In this document: piece after piece, positions 11,704-23,502 of the stretch
How the letters are laid out: each line of letters opens with the position of its first letter
How positions within the stretch are numbered: position 1 is the first letter of the stretch
DNA from: Sorghum bicolor
Lineage: Eukaryota > Streptophyta > Magnoliopsida > Poales > Poaceae
Assembly (NCBI RefSeq): GCF_000003195.3
Contig: NC_012879.2
Location: forward strand, 21,734,844 to 21,798,843
Length of the DNA stretch: 64,000 bases
Direction: 5' to 3'
Made by a program: the position numbers and the translations under genes
The notes under the pieces: generated by a model
Databases searched by the model: none
What the model saw: the letters and a program-made list of their open reading frames with translations, nothing else
What the model was told of the DNA's origin: nothing

Positions 11704-12959
11704 TCAAGCTTGAGATTTAGGGACCCACATTTGCTTAGGGCCCTTGACCCTCTCTACTAGTTGCTTTGGCACCCAAATCTTCTTTGGCCTTTGCTTGTTG
11801 GGTGGCCCCATGAAGCTAACCTTGACCTTGCCACTCTTGTCTTTCCTTACAATGTAGTGAGCATTGAAGGCAAATGGTCTTGCATTCTTGGGCAAGGGTG
11901 GTGGTAGTGGTGCCTTACACTCATGAGCAAAGTGTCCTTCTTGACCACACTCAAAACATCTCTTTGGCTTTGGCTTGCTTGGTTGACCATGAGTGGCTAG
12001 TGACTTGATGAGATTTGTTTGATGAGCCTTGTAGCCAATCCCACTCTTATCCATCTTCATGACGGTGTTCATGAAAAGCTCACTTTGAAGGTCCTTTCCT
12101 TTTGTGAACTTTGCTAACCCCATGGTTAGATGTTCCTTCTCTTTCTTGAGCTTGTTGTTCTCTTGAGTTAGCTTCTTGATGATTGAGTCATTGTTGCTAG
12201 CTAACTCATCCAAGATGAATGTCTCATCTTCTTCTTGCTTGTCATACATCAAACCAAGCTTGAGATATTGATTTTCTTCCTTGAGTAACTTGTTCTCATA
12301 TGCAAGCTTCTTGTCTTGATCAAGTGACTCAATCACAATGGTCTTGTGCTTGGCTTGGTCTTGCAACTCTTTCTTGAGCATGACAATTTCATCCTTGAGC
12401 TTGATGGTGTCCTCATAACTCTCGACCACTACCACTTTCTTTCCCTTGCAATCAACACATTTGCTTGTGCTCTCCACAAGTAAGTCATCACAAGATGTGG
12501 CTACATCAAGTTTAGCAACATGGTTAGTAGCAACATGTGTTTCATCAATTGCAAGTTCATATGCTATCTCAAGGTTGTCATAGTTTGCTTTTAGAGTTGT
12601 TAGCTCTTCTTTCATTGCTCTATATCTAGTGATAAGCTCATCAAGAACACTCTCAAGTTTATCATGTTTTTCTTTGAGCTCTTTTAATGAGAGTTTGAGC
12701 TCCTTGAGCTTAGTGGTCATGATTTCATTTTGGTCTCTAAGCTCATCACTAGACTTAAGCTTTGCTATAAGTGTTTCATTTTCAAGTTCAAGCTTTTCAT
12801 TTTCACTTCTAGTTTTTCTTATGACTTTTGTGTACTTGTTAAGCAATTTTACAAGTTCATCATAAGATGGTGGTTCAAATTCACTATCACTTTCACTACT
12901 CTCGTCCTCACTTTGTACCTTCCGGTCACCCTTAGCTATGAGGCATAGGTGTGTAGAGG
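11704..12959 (-). pseudogene. E: gag C-terminal part, long coiled coil and zinc knuckle
   Basis: This is the continuation of E's gag left of insertion A. The first bases next to the A junction belong to E; the ORF residues upstream of about 12955 come from A's LTR. The protein has an acidic Ser/Glu stretch (SEDESSESDSE), then about 270 residues of heptad-like Leu, Lys and Glu sequence, a long coiled coil, and a CCHC zinc knuckle (CFECGQEGHFAHEC, about 11940-11985) for RNA binding. It closes with a basic tail ending at TGA (11704-11706). Long coiled-coil gag proteins are a Sirevirus feature. A separate, degenerate zinc knuckle sits in the gag part at 59870-59910. Confidence 0.85.
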
Positions 12960-13672
12960 TGTTGACACCGGTTTTGGACACGTAGCCAGGATCGGTAGAG
13001 TGTAGATCGGCCAGATAGGGCAACAGTAACTGGTCTGTAGGAGAGTTGCCGATGAGGGTGGTTGCCAATGAAAGGATAGCTGAATGTGACTAAGTCCATG
13101 GGTGGTGATGTGTTTATGCCGATGGTCAGCATTGACCTGTGCCGATGGCTACGATGAGGGGTCTGCCGATGATTCGAAAGAAGAACCTGAAGGTTGCCGA
13201 TTGGCCTGTGGTGGTGTCCCAGTTTGTCACGGAAGGATAGTTTTATGTTTTCCTTAGTTATTTAAATTGTTTTGTATACGGATTCTGTTTAATTTGGAAT
13301 TCGAGTTCTAGTCGTGTCTGATTGTAGCTCTTTGAGCAGGGTATAAATGTAGACCCTAGGGCCTTGTAATCAATAATCAATCAATCAAACACAAGTTTTT
13401 ACTCATATTCCAAGCATCTACTTTTTCGACAACTTCGTCATATTTTTTCTTCCATTTACGAGTTCTTAGGAATTCGTCGACTTAAGCTTGGCGTATTCTC
13501 AAGTTCTGCGTGAATACCTCTTGGCCGTGGCATCCGGGCGCATCGCTGTTGTCAGGACCAAAGTATTCGAGTTATCACCTTTGCCGATAGTAAGGTCAAA
13601 TCGGCTGGCACGCCTTAACGTTTAAATCGGGTATTAGCCCTTTGTGTTTGCAGATCAGCTTTTGCATCAACA
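12960..13672 (+). repeat. 5' LTR of A
   Basis: It is bounded by TG...CA and pairs with 48108-48820. The U3 part holds repeated GCCGAT/ATCGGC hexamers between about 12990 and 13210, followed by TATAAAT at 13342-13348. The region after about 13375 would be R/U5. No ORF is supported. Confidence 0.92.
12990..13348 (+). promoter_or_regulatory. A: LTR promoter with GCCGAT array
   Basis: At least five copies of TGCCGAT plus related GATCGG words lie upstream of a good TATA box (GGTATAAATG, 13341-13349). The same layout is present in the 3' LTR, with TATA at about 48490. The hexamer recurs in the 105-bp tandem repeat upstream of the antisense gene. Promoter identity rests on position in U3 and the TATA box; the role of the hexamer is inference. 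Confidence 0.55.
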
Positions 13673-13679
13673 CATCTTC

Positions 13680-13697
13680 TGGCACGCCCAGTGGGAC
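13680..13697 (+). other. Candidate primer binding site of A
   Basis: TGGCACGCCCAGTGGGAC begins seven bases after the LTR end and starts with the TGG complementary to a tRNA CCA tail. I cannot assign the tRNA from memory with confidence. Confidence 0.6.
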
Positions 13698-13719
13698 TAG
13701 ATTCAAGATCAAGATCGAC

Positions 13720-16700
13720 ATGTCAATTACTAAGTTCGATCAGGAGAACGTCATCCCTGTGACGGAAGCCAATCTCAAAGATGAGCAGAAGCAAGCCATT
13801 GCAAAAGCCATGGAGGATTACAAACAGCAATGTTAGAGATCCTTCAGCATCAACAGGAGTGGTGAGGTGATCCAGAAAGAATCACTGCCGGCTCCTCGGC
13901 AGGTCACTTTTGAAGCCAATCCTGGTAAACTCCAAGACATGGTCAATAGTGCTATCAACCGTGCCTTGATCAACCAAGCTGGTGTGCTGTCCAATACGGT
14001 TTTCAATGCTGTGGCTAGAACTTTCAAAGAAGGACAATTGCCACCAAATTATGTGGGCCCTGTCTATCATCAGCCAGGATCGCCAGTGGTCATGGCTCCA
14101 TTGGCTGCTACGGCCGCTGCAGGCACAGAAACTACTGTTCCTCCAAGCACGCTAGGAGTCTCTAATGCGCAATCCACGCCGATGCCGTCCAATCCATCAA
14201 CATCAGATGAGTCGATCAAGTTTACTACAGATCTATTGGCATCGGCAATGTCGGGATCCGTTCCTCCTAATTGGTGGGGTTTTGGTATGCCCCCGGAATA
14301 CTTGTTGAAGACACCTGGCATGTCTCAGACGGCTGATATGAGAGGCAAGGCTCCTATGGCATCAGCACCTCCAAATATGCCGATGAACCAGAGTCCCCAG
14401 TATACTACAACCACTACTGCAAGACCTTACACTGGGAATTCTCAAGCTCCAATGTTCCAGATGCCTAACGCATCTGCAGATTCAATGCTGACGCAACAGA
14501 GGTTTATCACTCAGCCAGGGTATGTCAATTCAATGATGATGCCCAATAACCAGTCATCGGCAGGTCCTATGTCGGTGAATGCTAATAGTGGATGGCCTGG
14601 GCAGCAAATTTTTCCACAAATGTCCCAACAGAATCATCAGGCTACAGGGTTTCAACAAGGCCAGATCTACCCTGGGTTCCAGAACCAAGGGTTGGTCAAT
14701 CAGCTGATGAATCTCGGCCAGCAGATTGGTGGTCAGCAGATCGGTGGTCAGCAGTTTGGTGGTCAACAGATCGGCGGTCAGTAGATTGGTGGCCAGATGA
14801 TTAACCCAATGTTCCAAGCAGATCGTGCACCGCACAGACACGTGGAAGCCTATCAGCAGGTGCTAGATCCGCAACCGCCTCATCGGCAAGATGCCGATGC
14901 TTATTGGCCCGATAAGATTGCTGAAGTAATGAGAGACCAATTTGGGATAAAACCCAAAGTCAACACTTACTCTTATTAGACACCGTATCCTCCTGCATAT
15001 GATTTGATTCCACTTCCAAATCGGTACATGGTACCAAATTTCACTAAGTTTTCTGGACAGGATGATACGTCAACCATGGAGCATGTCAACAGGTTTATCA
15101 TCCAATGTGGAGAAGCTGCTAACAGGGACGAGTTAAGGGTTCGCTTGTTCTCGTCATCATTGTCTGGATCGGCTTTCACTTGGTTTATATCATTACCTCC
15201 TAACTCAGTGATTAGTTGGGCCGATCTAGAGAAGCAATTCCACAAGTACTTCTTTTCTGGGCTCCATGAGAAGAAGATCACCGATTTGGTCAAATTGAAG
15301 CAACGCAATGATAAATCGGTTGAAAGTTTTGTGCAGAGAATACAGGAAGTCAAGAACAAATGCTATAGTCTGGTTTTGGATGATCGATAGCTAGCTGATT
15401 TGGCTTTCTAGGGTTTGTTGCCACATATCAGGGATAAGTATGCATCTCAAGAGTTTGAAAGCTTAAGTCATTTGGTGCAGAGAATCTCTGATCAAGATAT
15501 CAAGCCTTCTGAGCCCAAGAGAGCATGGAACAAAAAGGTATCATTTGTGGACGAAGCAGCAAGCTCGAACTCTGATGAGGAACCAGTCATCGGCTTGGCA
15601 GAATGGGTAAAGAATAAGAAGCCGATGTCTTGCCCTTTTGGGCATAAAGAGCCAAAGAAGTTCGCATTTGACATCACTAAGGCCGATAGGATATTTGACT
15701 TTCTACTTCAGGAAGGTCAGATCAAATTGTCACTCAATCATGTAATCCCATCGGTTGAAGAATTAAAGAAGATGAAGTACTGCAAATGGCATAATGCAAC
15801 TTCTCACAGCACCAGTGAGTGCAAAGTTTTTAGACAACAGCTACAATCGGCTATAGAATCTGGAAGGATCAAATTCGATAGCTCCAAAACTCAGAAGCCG
15901 ATGAAGATTGATCAACATCCTTTCCTAACAAACATGCTAGATGCTAAGGGAAAGGCCAAGGTCCTGACATCGAAAGCAGCTGAAAGAAGTGCATCGGTGG
16001 ATCCTCAGCATCAGATCACTACTGCTGATGCAAAAGGAAAAGGCTTGATCCAGGAGGGATCTAACACGGGAAGGCCTCCCCGATCTGGTATTGTTATAAC
16101 TCATAGAAGGCCTCGGGAGACTTGGCAGCAACGTGAGGATCGATATCGGCGCCAGCAAGAAGACTATCATTGGGAAGAAGAAAGACGCCGACAAGAGTGG
16201 AATCAACATAGGGATCACTGGAATTGTCCGTTCTTCATTCATTGTTGGGAGGAAAATATCAAGCTTCCTACAGTCAGAGACTGCCCAGAATGTAATGGTT
16301 ATGATCGGTATGACAGGTCAAATCGGTAGTATCAGAACAATAACCACCAGTTTGATGGGCCGATTAGGGGGAGAGCGTCGGTTCATGCTCGACTGGGGGG
16401 CAGGCTCAGTGTGCACACAGGCTCGGTGATCATGTTGAATATTTTCCCAGGAACCAGGAAGAACTTGAAGAAATGGCTAATGCATGAGTTCCCGATGAGT
16501 TCATATTTTGCAGGGATGCTAATACTTATTGGATGGAGTCAAGGGAACATCGTCGTCCATCGGTAAAGCAGCAACAACTTCCTCCATGGTGTCCAGAGGT
16601 GTTGACTAGGACAATGAAAAGGAGGCTACAGCGTGAAAGACGGGAAGAGTTGAGCAAGGGTGAGAACTCTGGCCAGTCTGGGGATCAGCAACAATCAGAT

Positions 16701-16834
16701 CCTAAAAGAAAAGGTCCATCGGTAGATGTCAACATGGTATTTATGTTGCCGATGGAATTCCTTGCGCTGTCCAGTGATGATGAGTTGCAGTTTTCCGACC
16801 AAATAGCTCAGTTGGCTCTGGATCCGATGACAGT
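13720..16834 (+). pseudogene. A: gag, with many TAG codons
   Basis: The start is ATG 13720 (MSITKFDQEN). One frame continues to 16329 and is broken only by TAG at 13834, 14782, 14977, 15388, 15409 and 16327. A frame change near 16425 follows, then a TGA near 16485, and the protein continues to the B insertion. The N-terminal part is Pro/Gln/Met-rich with a GGQQIGGQQ repeat near 14720-14790. The retrotransposon gag (capsid-like) domain is at about 15030-15440 (YMVPNFTKFSG, FTWFISLPPNSV, LEKQFHKYF). The C-terminal part is basic. In the GGQQ repeat the TAG at 14782 plainly replaces a CAG. Homology resumes after B at 44610 in protease, so gag and protease were one ORF. Confidence 0.88.
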
Positions 16835-18344
16835 TGTTGACGGTCCTTAAGTACTAAAATTAACAATCAAATAAACATGGAAAAGGATCAATATGAAACA
16901 AACATTTAGAATTAGGGTTTTATCTGACAGAATTCCACGAGCTTTGGTGTTTATCTATTTCTGCAGGGGGTTATCAAAGAATATGGAGAGAAGGCCCACA
17001 TGTCATGTTTACAACGAGATAATTACGTGCCGCACAATTTTCTTCAATCTAGAAGAGTCCAGAAGCCACGGGAACGAACGAGAAGAGGATCGGGCTCGGG
17101 GGCAGGGCGCCCGCCCACCCCCCTTGGGCGCCCGCCCAGGGTAGGAGTGCAATCGGGACTCTGCTTTCGGGGCTAAATTCCACCGACCTAAAGGATCAAT
17201 CTAAACCATACAATCTATGTCGGTTTGATCCAATGGCTCACGTTCACTTGAGGGGACTATAAAACCAGACCCTCTGGCCCCTAGAGGAGAAGAGAAGAAA
17301 CCATTGTGCAGAGGTAGCCATCAAAGTTAGGGTTTAGAGCTTCTCTCCCACAGAGAATTAGAATTAGCTACTCCCTAATCCTTCAAGTTTAGAGGTTTGA
17401 TTAGATAGCAATTAGAGAAGTAGAGCACTACGCACTGGATTCGGATCTTCGGTAATAAAGATTGGTATTATTCATATCTTTCTCTAATTCTATTGTTCTA
17501 ATTGCATTATGTCTCTAATTATTATGTTCTTAGTTTGCTCTAGTTCTATAATTGATATAGTTCTAATTGATAATGAGTTTATGTATAAGTTTGCAAAGCG
17601 CTTAGCTCTTGATGCGAGGGAGTTAGGTGATAGATCACATGTGAGCGTGGTGCTTAGATGTTATTTATCTGCAAATGTATCCTATTGGCCGGGTCGTGTG
17701 GTAGTTTGCGATAGTGACAACTTCGTTGATTCTTATATAGTCCACCCTCCGTTGATAGGACAGGCAGAACCGGTATTGTGGAGTAAGTCGTGTGATGCTC
17801 TGATTTACTTTATCAATGTTCCTTATACATGAATGAAGAGTCTTTTATGCTATATATGATCTTGTAGATAACTAGAGTAGATTATGACTTAGTAGTTAGT
17901 AGATAACTTAGAATCCATTCTCTAGCTAATCCGACATCACCTACATATATGAGGAGTAGTCTATTTTCTAATCGTTGTGTTATTTATCCCTTGAACTTAT
18001 AATTCATTATCATTATCTTTATGGTTTACCCCCTGCTAAAGTAAGTGACTGTGTGACGAGTTTCTCATTAGTAATCATGTTCTTGCAAGTTTATCTCTAG
18101 TCTACGCCATGATAGATTTTGTCCTTAATTTAATCTCCTTAGTTCTCTCGAGCAAAATTATAAATAACGATACCTGGAATACTTATCCTGGTGAAATGCT
18201 ACAATGAGGTGTTTTATCTGTGCGCTTGCGAATAGAATAGATTATTTTCTAGAGAGCCTTTACATTTATAAATACCTTTGTACACTCTGGCACCATGCTG
18301 GGGATGACAACCTAGTATCTAAGTGGTGTTAGCTAGTGTCAACA
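16835..18344 (+). repeat. 5' LTR of B
   Basis: It is 1510 bp with TG...CA ends and the PBS eight bases downstream. It contains two GGGCGCCCGCCC motifs and a TATA box. A 107-codon open frame at 17509-17832 recurs in the other LTR (43774-44097) but has no recognisable domain and falls in R/U5, so I do not call it a gene. Confidence 0.92.
17105..17264 (+). promoter_or_regulatory. B: LTR promoter with GGGCGCCCGCCC pair
   Basis: Two copies of GGGCGCCCGCCC (17105-17116 and 17126-17137, palindromic core GGGCGCCC) lie about 120 bp upstream of TATAAAA at 17258-17264. D has the same core motif at the same distance from its LTR TATA box. The sequence just left of this TATA in the other LTR (GGGAC) is the target site used by D. 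Confidence 0.6.
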
Positions 18345-18352
18345 AGCATTTC

Positions 18353-18370
18353 TGGCGCCGTTGCCGGGGA
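18353..18370 (+). other. Primer binding site of B (tRNA-Asp type)
   Basis: TGGCGCCGTTGCCGGGGA is the complement of the 3' end of plant tRNA-Asp(GTC), the primer known for Athila-type elements. It follows the LTR by eight bases. Confidence 0.88.
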
Positions 18371-18681
18371 CCTCATAAGGGAGTCTTATGAATAAGTCAT
18401 AAAGGGGAACAAAAGGGTAATATTTAGGAAAGACAGAAAATCAATCAAGGTTATTCATATAAAATATTAGACTAGACTATAGAGAAATAATTGCATAAAA
18501 CAGCTACTAAGTGAGAAATCATAACAAGGCACCTCTGCTTTGGCAGGTTCACCCTGTTGTTTTTCTATGTTTATATTTTTATACAGGGTATATCAGGATT
18601 GACTTTGGGTACATTCAACTCTTCATCATCAGAACCAAAACAATCAAGAGAAGAAGAAGCTAGTTACTAATTGCTGAAGCT

Positions 18682-20637
18682 ATGGCACAGAAGACCCTAC
18701 AAGAATTCTCTGCTCCAAGTCTTGACAACATTCCAACTGGTCCAAGATTTGCAGTAGAAGAAGGAGTACCCGAGTTTGAGCTCAAGTCAAGCCTCATCAA
18801 TTTGGTACAAGCTACACAATTCAGTGGAAAGGCACATGAAGATGCTAACACACACTTGCAGAATTTCTTCGAGATTGGAAGCACAATCCACATCAACGGA
18901 GTTGACAAAGACGTCATACTGCTTTGCCTTTTTCCATTCTCACTAGAAGGGAAAGCGAGGAAGTGGTTCTACACTCATCAAGATAACATCAACAACTGGA
19001 CGAACTTGTCAGATGCCTTTCTATCAAAGTTTTTCCCTATAGGCAAAACAACTGCCTTAAGAGGAAATATTGTTAGTTTCCAACAGCAGAAGACAGAAAC
19101 CATTTCAGAAGCATGGGAGCGTTTTCAAAGATACATATCAGATTGTCCTCAGCATGGAATGGCCACATGGTTACTTATGCAGACCTTCTATCATGGATTA
19201 ACCCAGAAGGCTCGTGAGTGCCTAGATGCATCTGCTAAAGGATCATTCTTGGAGCCTACAATTGGAAAAGCAGAGATACTTTTGGATAAGATAGCAGAAA
19301 ATCAAAGCTGGTTCCAAGATAAAGCTCAACAATGTCATCAAACTGAAGAAATACCAGAAGAAGTAAATGCATTATCAACTAAGATGGAAAATTTGCTCCA
19401 TTGGATTGACCAGAGGGCCAAGTTCAAAGAAGATCAAAGGGCCATTGAGACAGCATACAAATATCAACCTACCTCGAGTCAACCCACTAGCAAAGGTATG
19501 AATTCAGGTAATACTTTCAAGCAACTTTCATTAAAAGAGATAATTGCTCAACAAACCAAAATTAATGATGAAGTTAAACAAAGGCTAGATACAAATGAAT
19601 CATCTCTAAAAGATATACACAATAAAATGGATTTTCTACTAACTACCTTTGATGAGCAAAACACTCTTAATAAAAGGGTAGAGCTTAAATTAATAAAGAT
19701 AGTTGCTGCACTGCCTGTTGCTACTAACATTGAGCAGGTAAAGAATATAACTACTAGAGGAGGAAAAGCCACCAGAGATCTCCCATACCCAAAAGAGAAA
19801 CAAAGAACATCAGCACCAGTGCAACCAGCACTGATAGAAGAAGAAAGCCCAGTTGAAGCAGAAGATCTGCTCCAACCACCAAGAACTAGAGAAATGAGGA
19901 AAGATTTTTACAACACCAACTATTTGCCATTTCCTAGAAGAAACAGAGGACTGCAGTCGGATGAGCAGTTTGGTAAGTTTGTAGAGGTCATTCAGAAATT
20001 ATATGTCAACATACCTCTGCTCGATGCCATACAGGTACCTACATATGCAAAGTACATCAGAGATATTCTTAACAAGAAGAGACCACTGCCCACCACTGAG
20101 GTTATCAAGCTGATAGAAGAATGCAGTGCGGCCATCCTTAACAAACCACCAAAGAAGAAGGAAGATCCAGGATGCCCCACTATTGATTGCTCGATCGGAA
20201 ACCAACATTTTAACAATGCACTTTGTGACCTCGGAGCAAGTGTCAGTGTGATGCCAGCATCAGTCTACAAAAAGCTTGAGCATGCAACCTTAGAACCAAC
20301 ATCAATGTGCCTACAACTAGCGGATCAATCGGTTCGACACCCGTTGGGCATCGCCGAGAACATTCCGGTCAAGATCAGAGTTTTCCTGGTGCCAGTAGAT
20401 TTCGTAGTACTGGACATGAGTCCTGACTCAAAAGTGTCCATCATTCTCGGAAGGCCATTTCTGAGCACTGCCAATGCCCACATTGATGACGGGAAGGGAG
20501 AAATCAAGTTTAACATAAACGGTCAAGAAGAACACTTCACATTCAAACCCAGACCAGAGAGAGACTCTACAGTGAAGGAAGTTCATGAAGAACCATTGGA
20601 GACACCATCTCTAGAGGAAGGTAACTCAGAAGATTAA
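18682..20637 (+). CDS. B: gag-protease protein, intact, 651 aa
   Basis: The ORF starts with ATG (MAQKTLQEFS) after a leader of about 340 bp. Residues about 65-205 are a retrotransposon gag domain (LFPFSLEGKARKWFY, LSKFFPIGKT, TFYHGLT). Residues about 215-360 are Gln/Lys-rich and helical, likely coiled coil. Residues about 505-625 are an Athila-type retropepsin with CDLGASVSVMP, where the active-site triad reads Asp-Leu-Gly, and SIILGRPFLST as the second loop. The ORF then ends at TAA instead of running into RT. I see no CCHC zinc knuckle. It is open throughout despite about 2% LTR divergence, so it may have been retained for packaging in trans. A PPT-like GTCCAGCTTGGGGGACC follows the stop. 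Confidence 0.85.
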   Translation: MAQKTLQEFSAPSLDNIPTGPRFAVEEGVPEFELKSSLINLVQATQFSGKAHEDANTHLQNFFEIGSTIHINGVDKDVILLCLFPFSLEGKARKWFYTHQDNINNWTNLSDAFLSKFFPIGKTTALRGNIVSFQQQKTETISEAWERFQRYISDCPQHGMATWLLMQTFYHGLTQKARECLDASAKGSFLEPTIGKAEILLDKIAENQSWFQDKAQQCHQTEEIPEEVNALSTKMENLLHWIDQRAKFKEDQRAIETAYKYQPTSSQPTSKGMNSGNTFKQLSLKEIIAQQTKINDEVKQRLDTNESSLKDIHNKMDFLLTTFDEQNTLNKRVELKLIKIVAALPVATNIEQVKNITTRGGKATRDLPYPKEKQRTSAPVQPALIEEESPVEAEDLLQPPRTREMRKDFYNTNYLPFPRRNRGLQSDEQFGKFVEVIQKLYVNIPLLDAIQVPTYAKYIRDILNKKRPLPTTEVIKLIEECSAAILNKPPKKKEDPGCPTIDCSIGNQHFNNALCDLGASVSVMPASVYKKLEHATLEPTSMCLQLADQSVRHPLGIAENIPVKIRVFLVPVDFVVLDMSPDSKVSIILGRPFLSTANAHIDDGKGEIKFNINGQEEHFTFKPRPERDSTVKEVHEEPLETPSLEEGNSED

Positions 20638-21136
20638 AAGATTTGGAGGTCCAGCTTGGGGGACCTAAAAATCCCAAACCCTCACCGGGAGGTAAATCGG
20701 TATTTATCCGCATTATTAATTTTCTCATATTTAACTTCTTGCATAATTAATTCTTGCATTAGTCATAGCATTATTATAATAATTAAAAACCCCATATAAA
20801 TAATATTCATGGTGTGTAACAACCCATATTTACTAATTATTGTGGAGGCACAAAAATATTTTTCATTATCTTTTTAATTAAGTTTCAATTCTCATAGATT
20901 TTCCTGTATTATGTTTAATTATATTGATCTTCTAGAAGCATGACCCACACTCCTTGGGTCCCACATGTCATACACCACACCTCACATACATCCCATCACA
21001 TAATTTCATCCACCAATATGTTTCCACTCACCAGACATCTTTCCACCATCCAACAACCACCACACAACATTATTCTGCGTGAGATCCAAGCAAGGAAGCA
21101 AGTGGAGGAGGCACACCCAGGATGGGCATCACAAGT
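20638..21136 (+). other. B: spacer after gag-protease
   Basis: This is non-coding and AT-rich up to about 20930. Near its start is CCAGCTTGGGGGACC, a PPT-like motif also found after the second ORF (near 33403) and in D. No RT remnant is visible where pol would be expected. Confidence 0.6.
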
Positions 21137-21533
21137 GGGCGCCCGCCCACCTACCAAGGGCGCCTGCCCTGTCCCCTCTTCCTCCTATAAATAGCCACAT
21201 TCTACCTCCATCTTCTTCACACAAACACTCCAGAAAACCATACAAGTTTCAGTTTCCTGAGAAGGAGCTCTTGTAGTGAAGAGAAGAGAGTAGAGAGAAA
21301 GAGAAGAGTGGAAGAGAAGGTTGGGAGTTCTTTTGAGAGAGTGATTATCACCTAGCAAGTAGTAATCCAGTTGTCTAAGCGGAGGTAAAAGTTGTTTAGG
21401 GGGAGGCTCTACCAAAATAGAAATTTGTCTTGAACGGTTAACCCCTGGACTACTGACACTCCGGACAACTGACCACTAACATTTTCTCTCACATCTTCCA
21501 TTAGTTGTGTTTTTGCCAACTTTTGTTTACAAG
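21137..21533 (+). promoter_or_regulatory. B: internal promoter and leader before the ATHILA ORF
   Basis: GGGCGCCCGCCC (21137-21148) and GGGCGCCTGCCC (21158-21169) are followed by a clean TATA box TATAAATA (21186-21193). A 300-bp leader then leads to the ATG at 21534. The motif pair and TATA box repeat the layout of the B LTR, which suggests a separate transcript for the second ORF. Activity is inferred from sequence only. Confidence 0.55.
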
Positions 21534-22156
21534 ATGTTTAAGAAGGTGAAGAATGCAAGGAAGGCTCTCAAGAACATTGGTACAAGGAGTTCAGCCCGAC
21601 ACTCCTCATAGCCATCAGAGATGAGCGTCGACCCGACATCCACACAAGCTCCATCATCTTCATCAGGTCACCAAGTTAAGGTCCTTCTCAAGATAGGAGA
21701 CCTTGGACTGAAGACCCGAAGAGAGAAGGAAGTCTATCAGCAACTGAAGAACAAAGATTTTATTCACACCCCTACTCTTGATCCAATCTTACTACAAGAA
21801 ACAGGTATGGACACTGAATTTGACTTAATTTTTCAGATGATAGGTTGGACAAATTTTTGGAATATAACTGAGCTGGGTTCTCGTCTTCTCACCCTCGAAT
21901 TTCTTTGCACTTTACAATATTATGAGGGGGGAATTGTTTTTCGGATGTTCAAACAGGAGATTATGTTGTCTTGGAGAGAACTAAGCGACCATCTTGGTTT
22001 CTCTTCAAGATGCATCCTGAACATTGACTCCGAATTACCCAATTTTGAGAGACACCAGTTTTGGAGAGAAATATCTAGAGATAATTTTTATAGTCAAGCC
22101 CGAACCAGTGACATGGAACACCCCACTCTTAGAATGTTCCACAAATGGCTTGGGTA
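21534..22156 (+). pseudogene. B: ATHILA-family ORF, first part
   Basis: The ATG at 21534 opens a basic N-terminus (MFKKVKNARKALKNI). A TAG at 21609-21611 follows, likely from CAG, and then the frame continues. The segment DPILLQETGMDTEF, GSRLLTLEFLCTLQ and SWRELSDHLGF matches the ATHILA ORF1 family (PF03078 type) found downstream of pol in Athila elements. Its function is unknown; it holds the envelope position but shows no membrane segment here. C interrupts it at 22157, and the frame resumes exactly at 32454 when C and one TSD copy are set aside. Confidence 0.8.
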
Positions 22157-23502
22157 TGTTGACACCAGAAGTGGCAAACGGTTATACCGCAAGCGTACGG
22201 TAGTCAATGTAGCCTTCACCGGGAGTATTCCAGGTATCGTGATTTCCACGGGGAACGCGAAGTGAATTAACTAGGCTTTAAATCGTTAGGTGATGATCAA
22301 AGGGTCTAGGATAATGGGGTAGAGAGGTCTAACTAGTATTAATGCCTGGTCTTGGTAATTAAGTGTAGTCAAGGTTTTTCACCTAACTCTTTACTGAGGG
22401 CGATACCCGAAAAGGAGGATTGAGTTAACAAAGTTTTTCACCTCCTCGTCTCCTAAGCGACTACCCTGCTCAGCCCAACTATTATTTGCAACTTGCCTAC
22501 AACAGATGCGAGGAACTTTCCGCCTAGCGAGGACTGTCACTCTCACACTAGGTGTCTACACAACTGCGACAAGGAGTCCACACTGGCAAGAAGTAGTCTA
22601 GACACCACGTCTAAACTAGCTCTTGCTACCCTAAGCTTAGCTAAAGCTAAGAGCACTCAAGATCAAGCAATGTGCCAGTAAAGGATTCTTATACTTAAAG
22701 TACCAGACCAAATATTAAATACTAGAAAAGACTCAGAAGTAAGACTTACAAGAAGACCTGCTTCCGCTGAGGTGCTCCGCGAAGAAGACTCCCGACAGGC
22801 CGGGACTCCTCCTTGGAACTCCTCACTCTCTACTCACTATGATATCACTAAGCTACTAAAGTAGTTTACTCCTAAGATACATGACTCTTAAGTGAAGGAA
22901 TAGGGGGGTATTTATAGTGGGAGATGGAGTAGGGGCTACTCCGGTGCCACGTCAGCGATCCGCGTCATCTTCATCATGCACCATTGGATCAAACCGACTT
23001 CACAACCGCCATCTGATCAACGGTAGAGGCAAACTAACATGTGCAACATGTGGGCAAGGTCGGTGGGAGGCCAACCGACCCTGGAACCGCCATGAAGTGG
23101 GGTCGGCCGACCCCCTATCTGGCTGGTTGGGCCCACCTGCAGTGTCCTGGAGGCTCTCTGATGTCGGTGGAGTTGAGCTGACCTGTGGGACCCACCAAAG
23201 TGGGGTCGCCCGACCCCAATTCTATGGGGTTAGGGTGTCAGCCCTGTCCTACATGTCTTCCTCTTCATGACTATAATGTTGTCTTGGTTACTGGTGTCAC
23301 TGATCTTTAGTTATTCACCCCTTCTTAGTGTTTGGACCCTTGAAAAGTACCTGTTCTTACTCCTGCAACCAAATAGTAGCATGTACATGTGGAACTAGGT
23401 TATATGTACCTATATTACTACTTTGTTTGGTTGTTTTCTCCCAAAATGAGTCTTATGTTGACGGTTATGATAGTAGAAAACATGGTATAAATACCGTCAA
23501 CA
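22157..23502 (-). repeat. 3' LTR of C
   Basis: It has TGTTGACACC...CCGTCAACA ends and is near-identical to 31103-32448. It contains GGTCGGCCGACC (23102-23113) and GGGTCGCCCGACCCC (23203-23217), and a minus-strand TATAAATA (22909-22916). The 62- and 117-codon open frames inside occur identically in both LTRs and are not supported as genes. Confidence 0.93.

Noticed and set aside
17509..17832. 107-codon ORF repeated at 43774-44097
   Set aside because: It is the same R/U5 sequence in the two LTRs of B; the duplication is due to the LTR, and there is no domain signal.
22917..23270. 117-codon ORF repeated at 31863-32216
   Set aside because: Near-identical because both copies are C LTRs; it is antisense to the element's transcription and spans its palindrome motifs.
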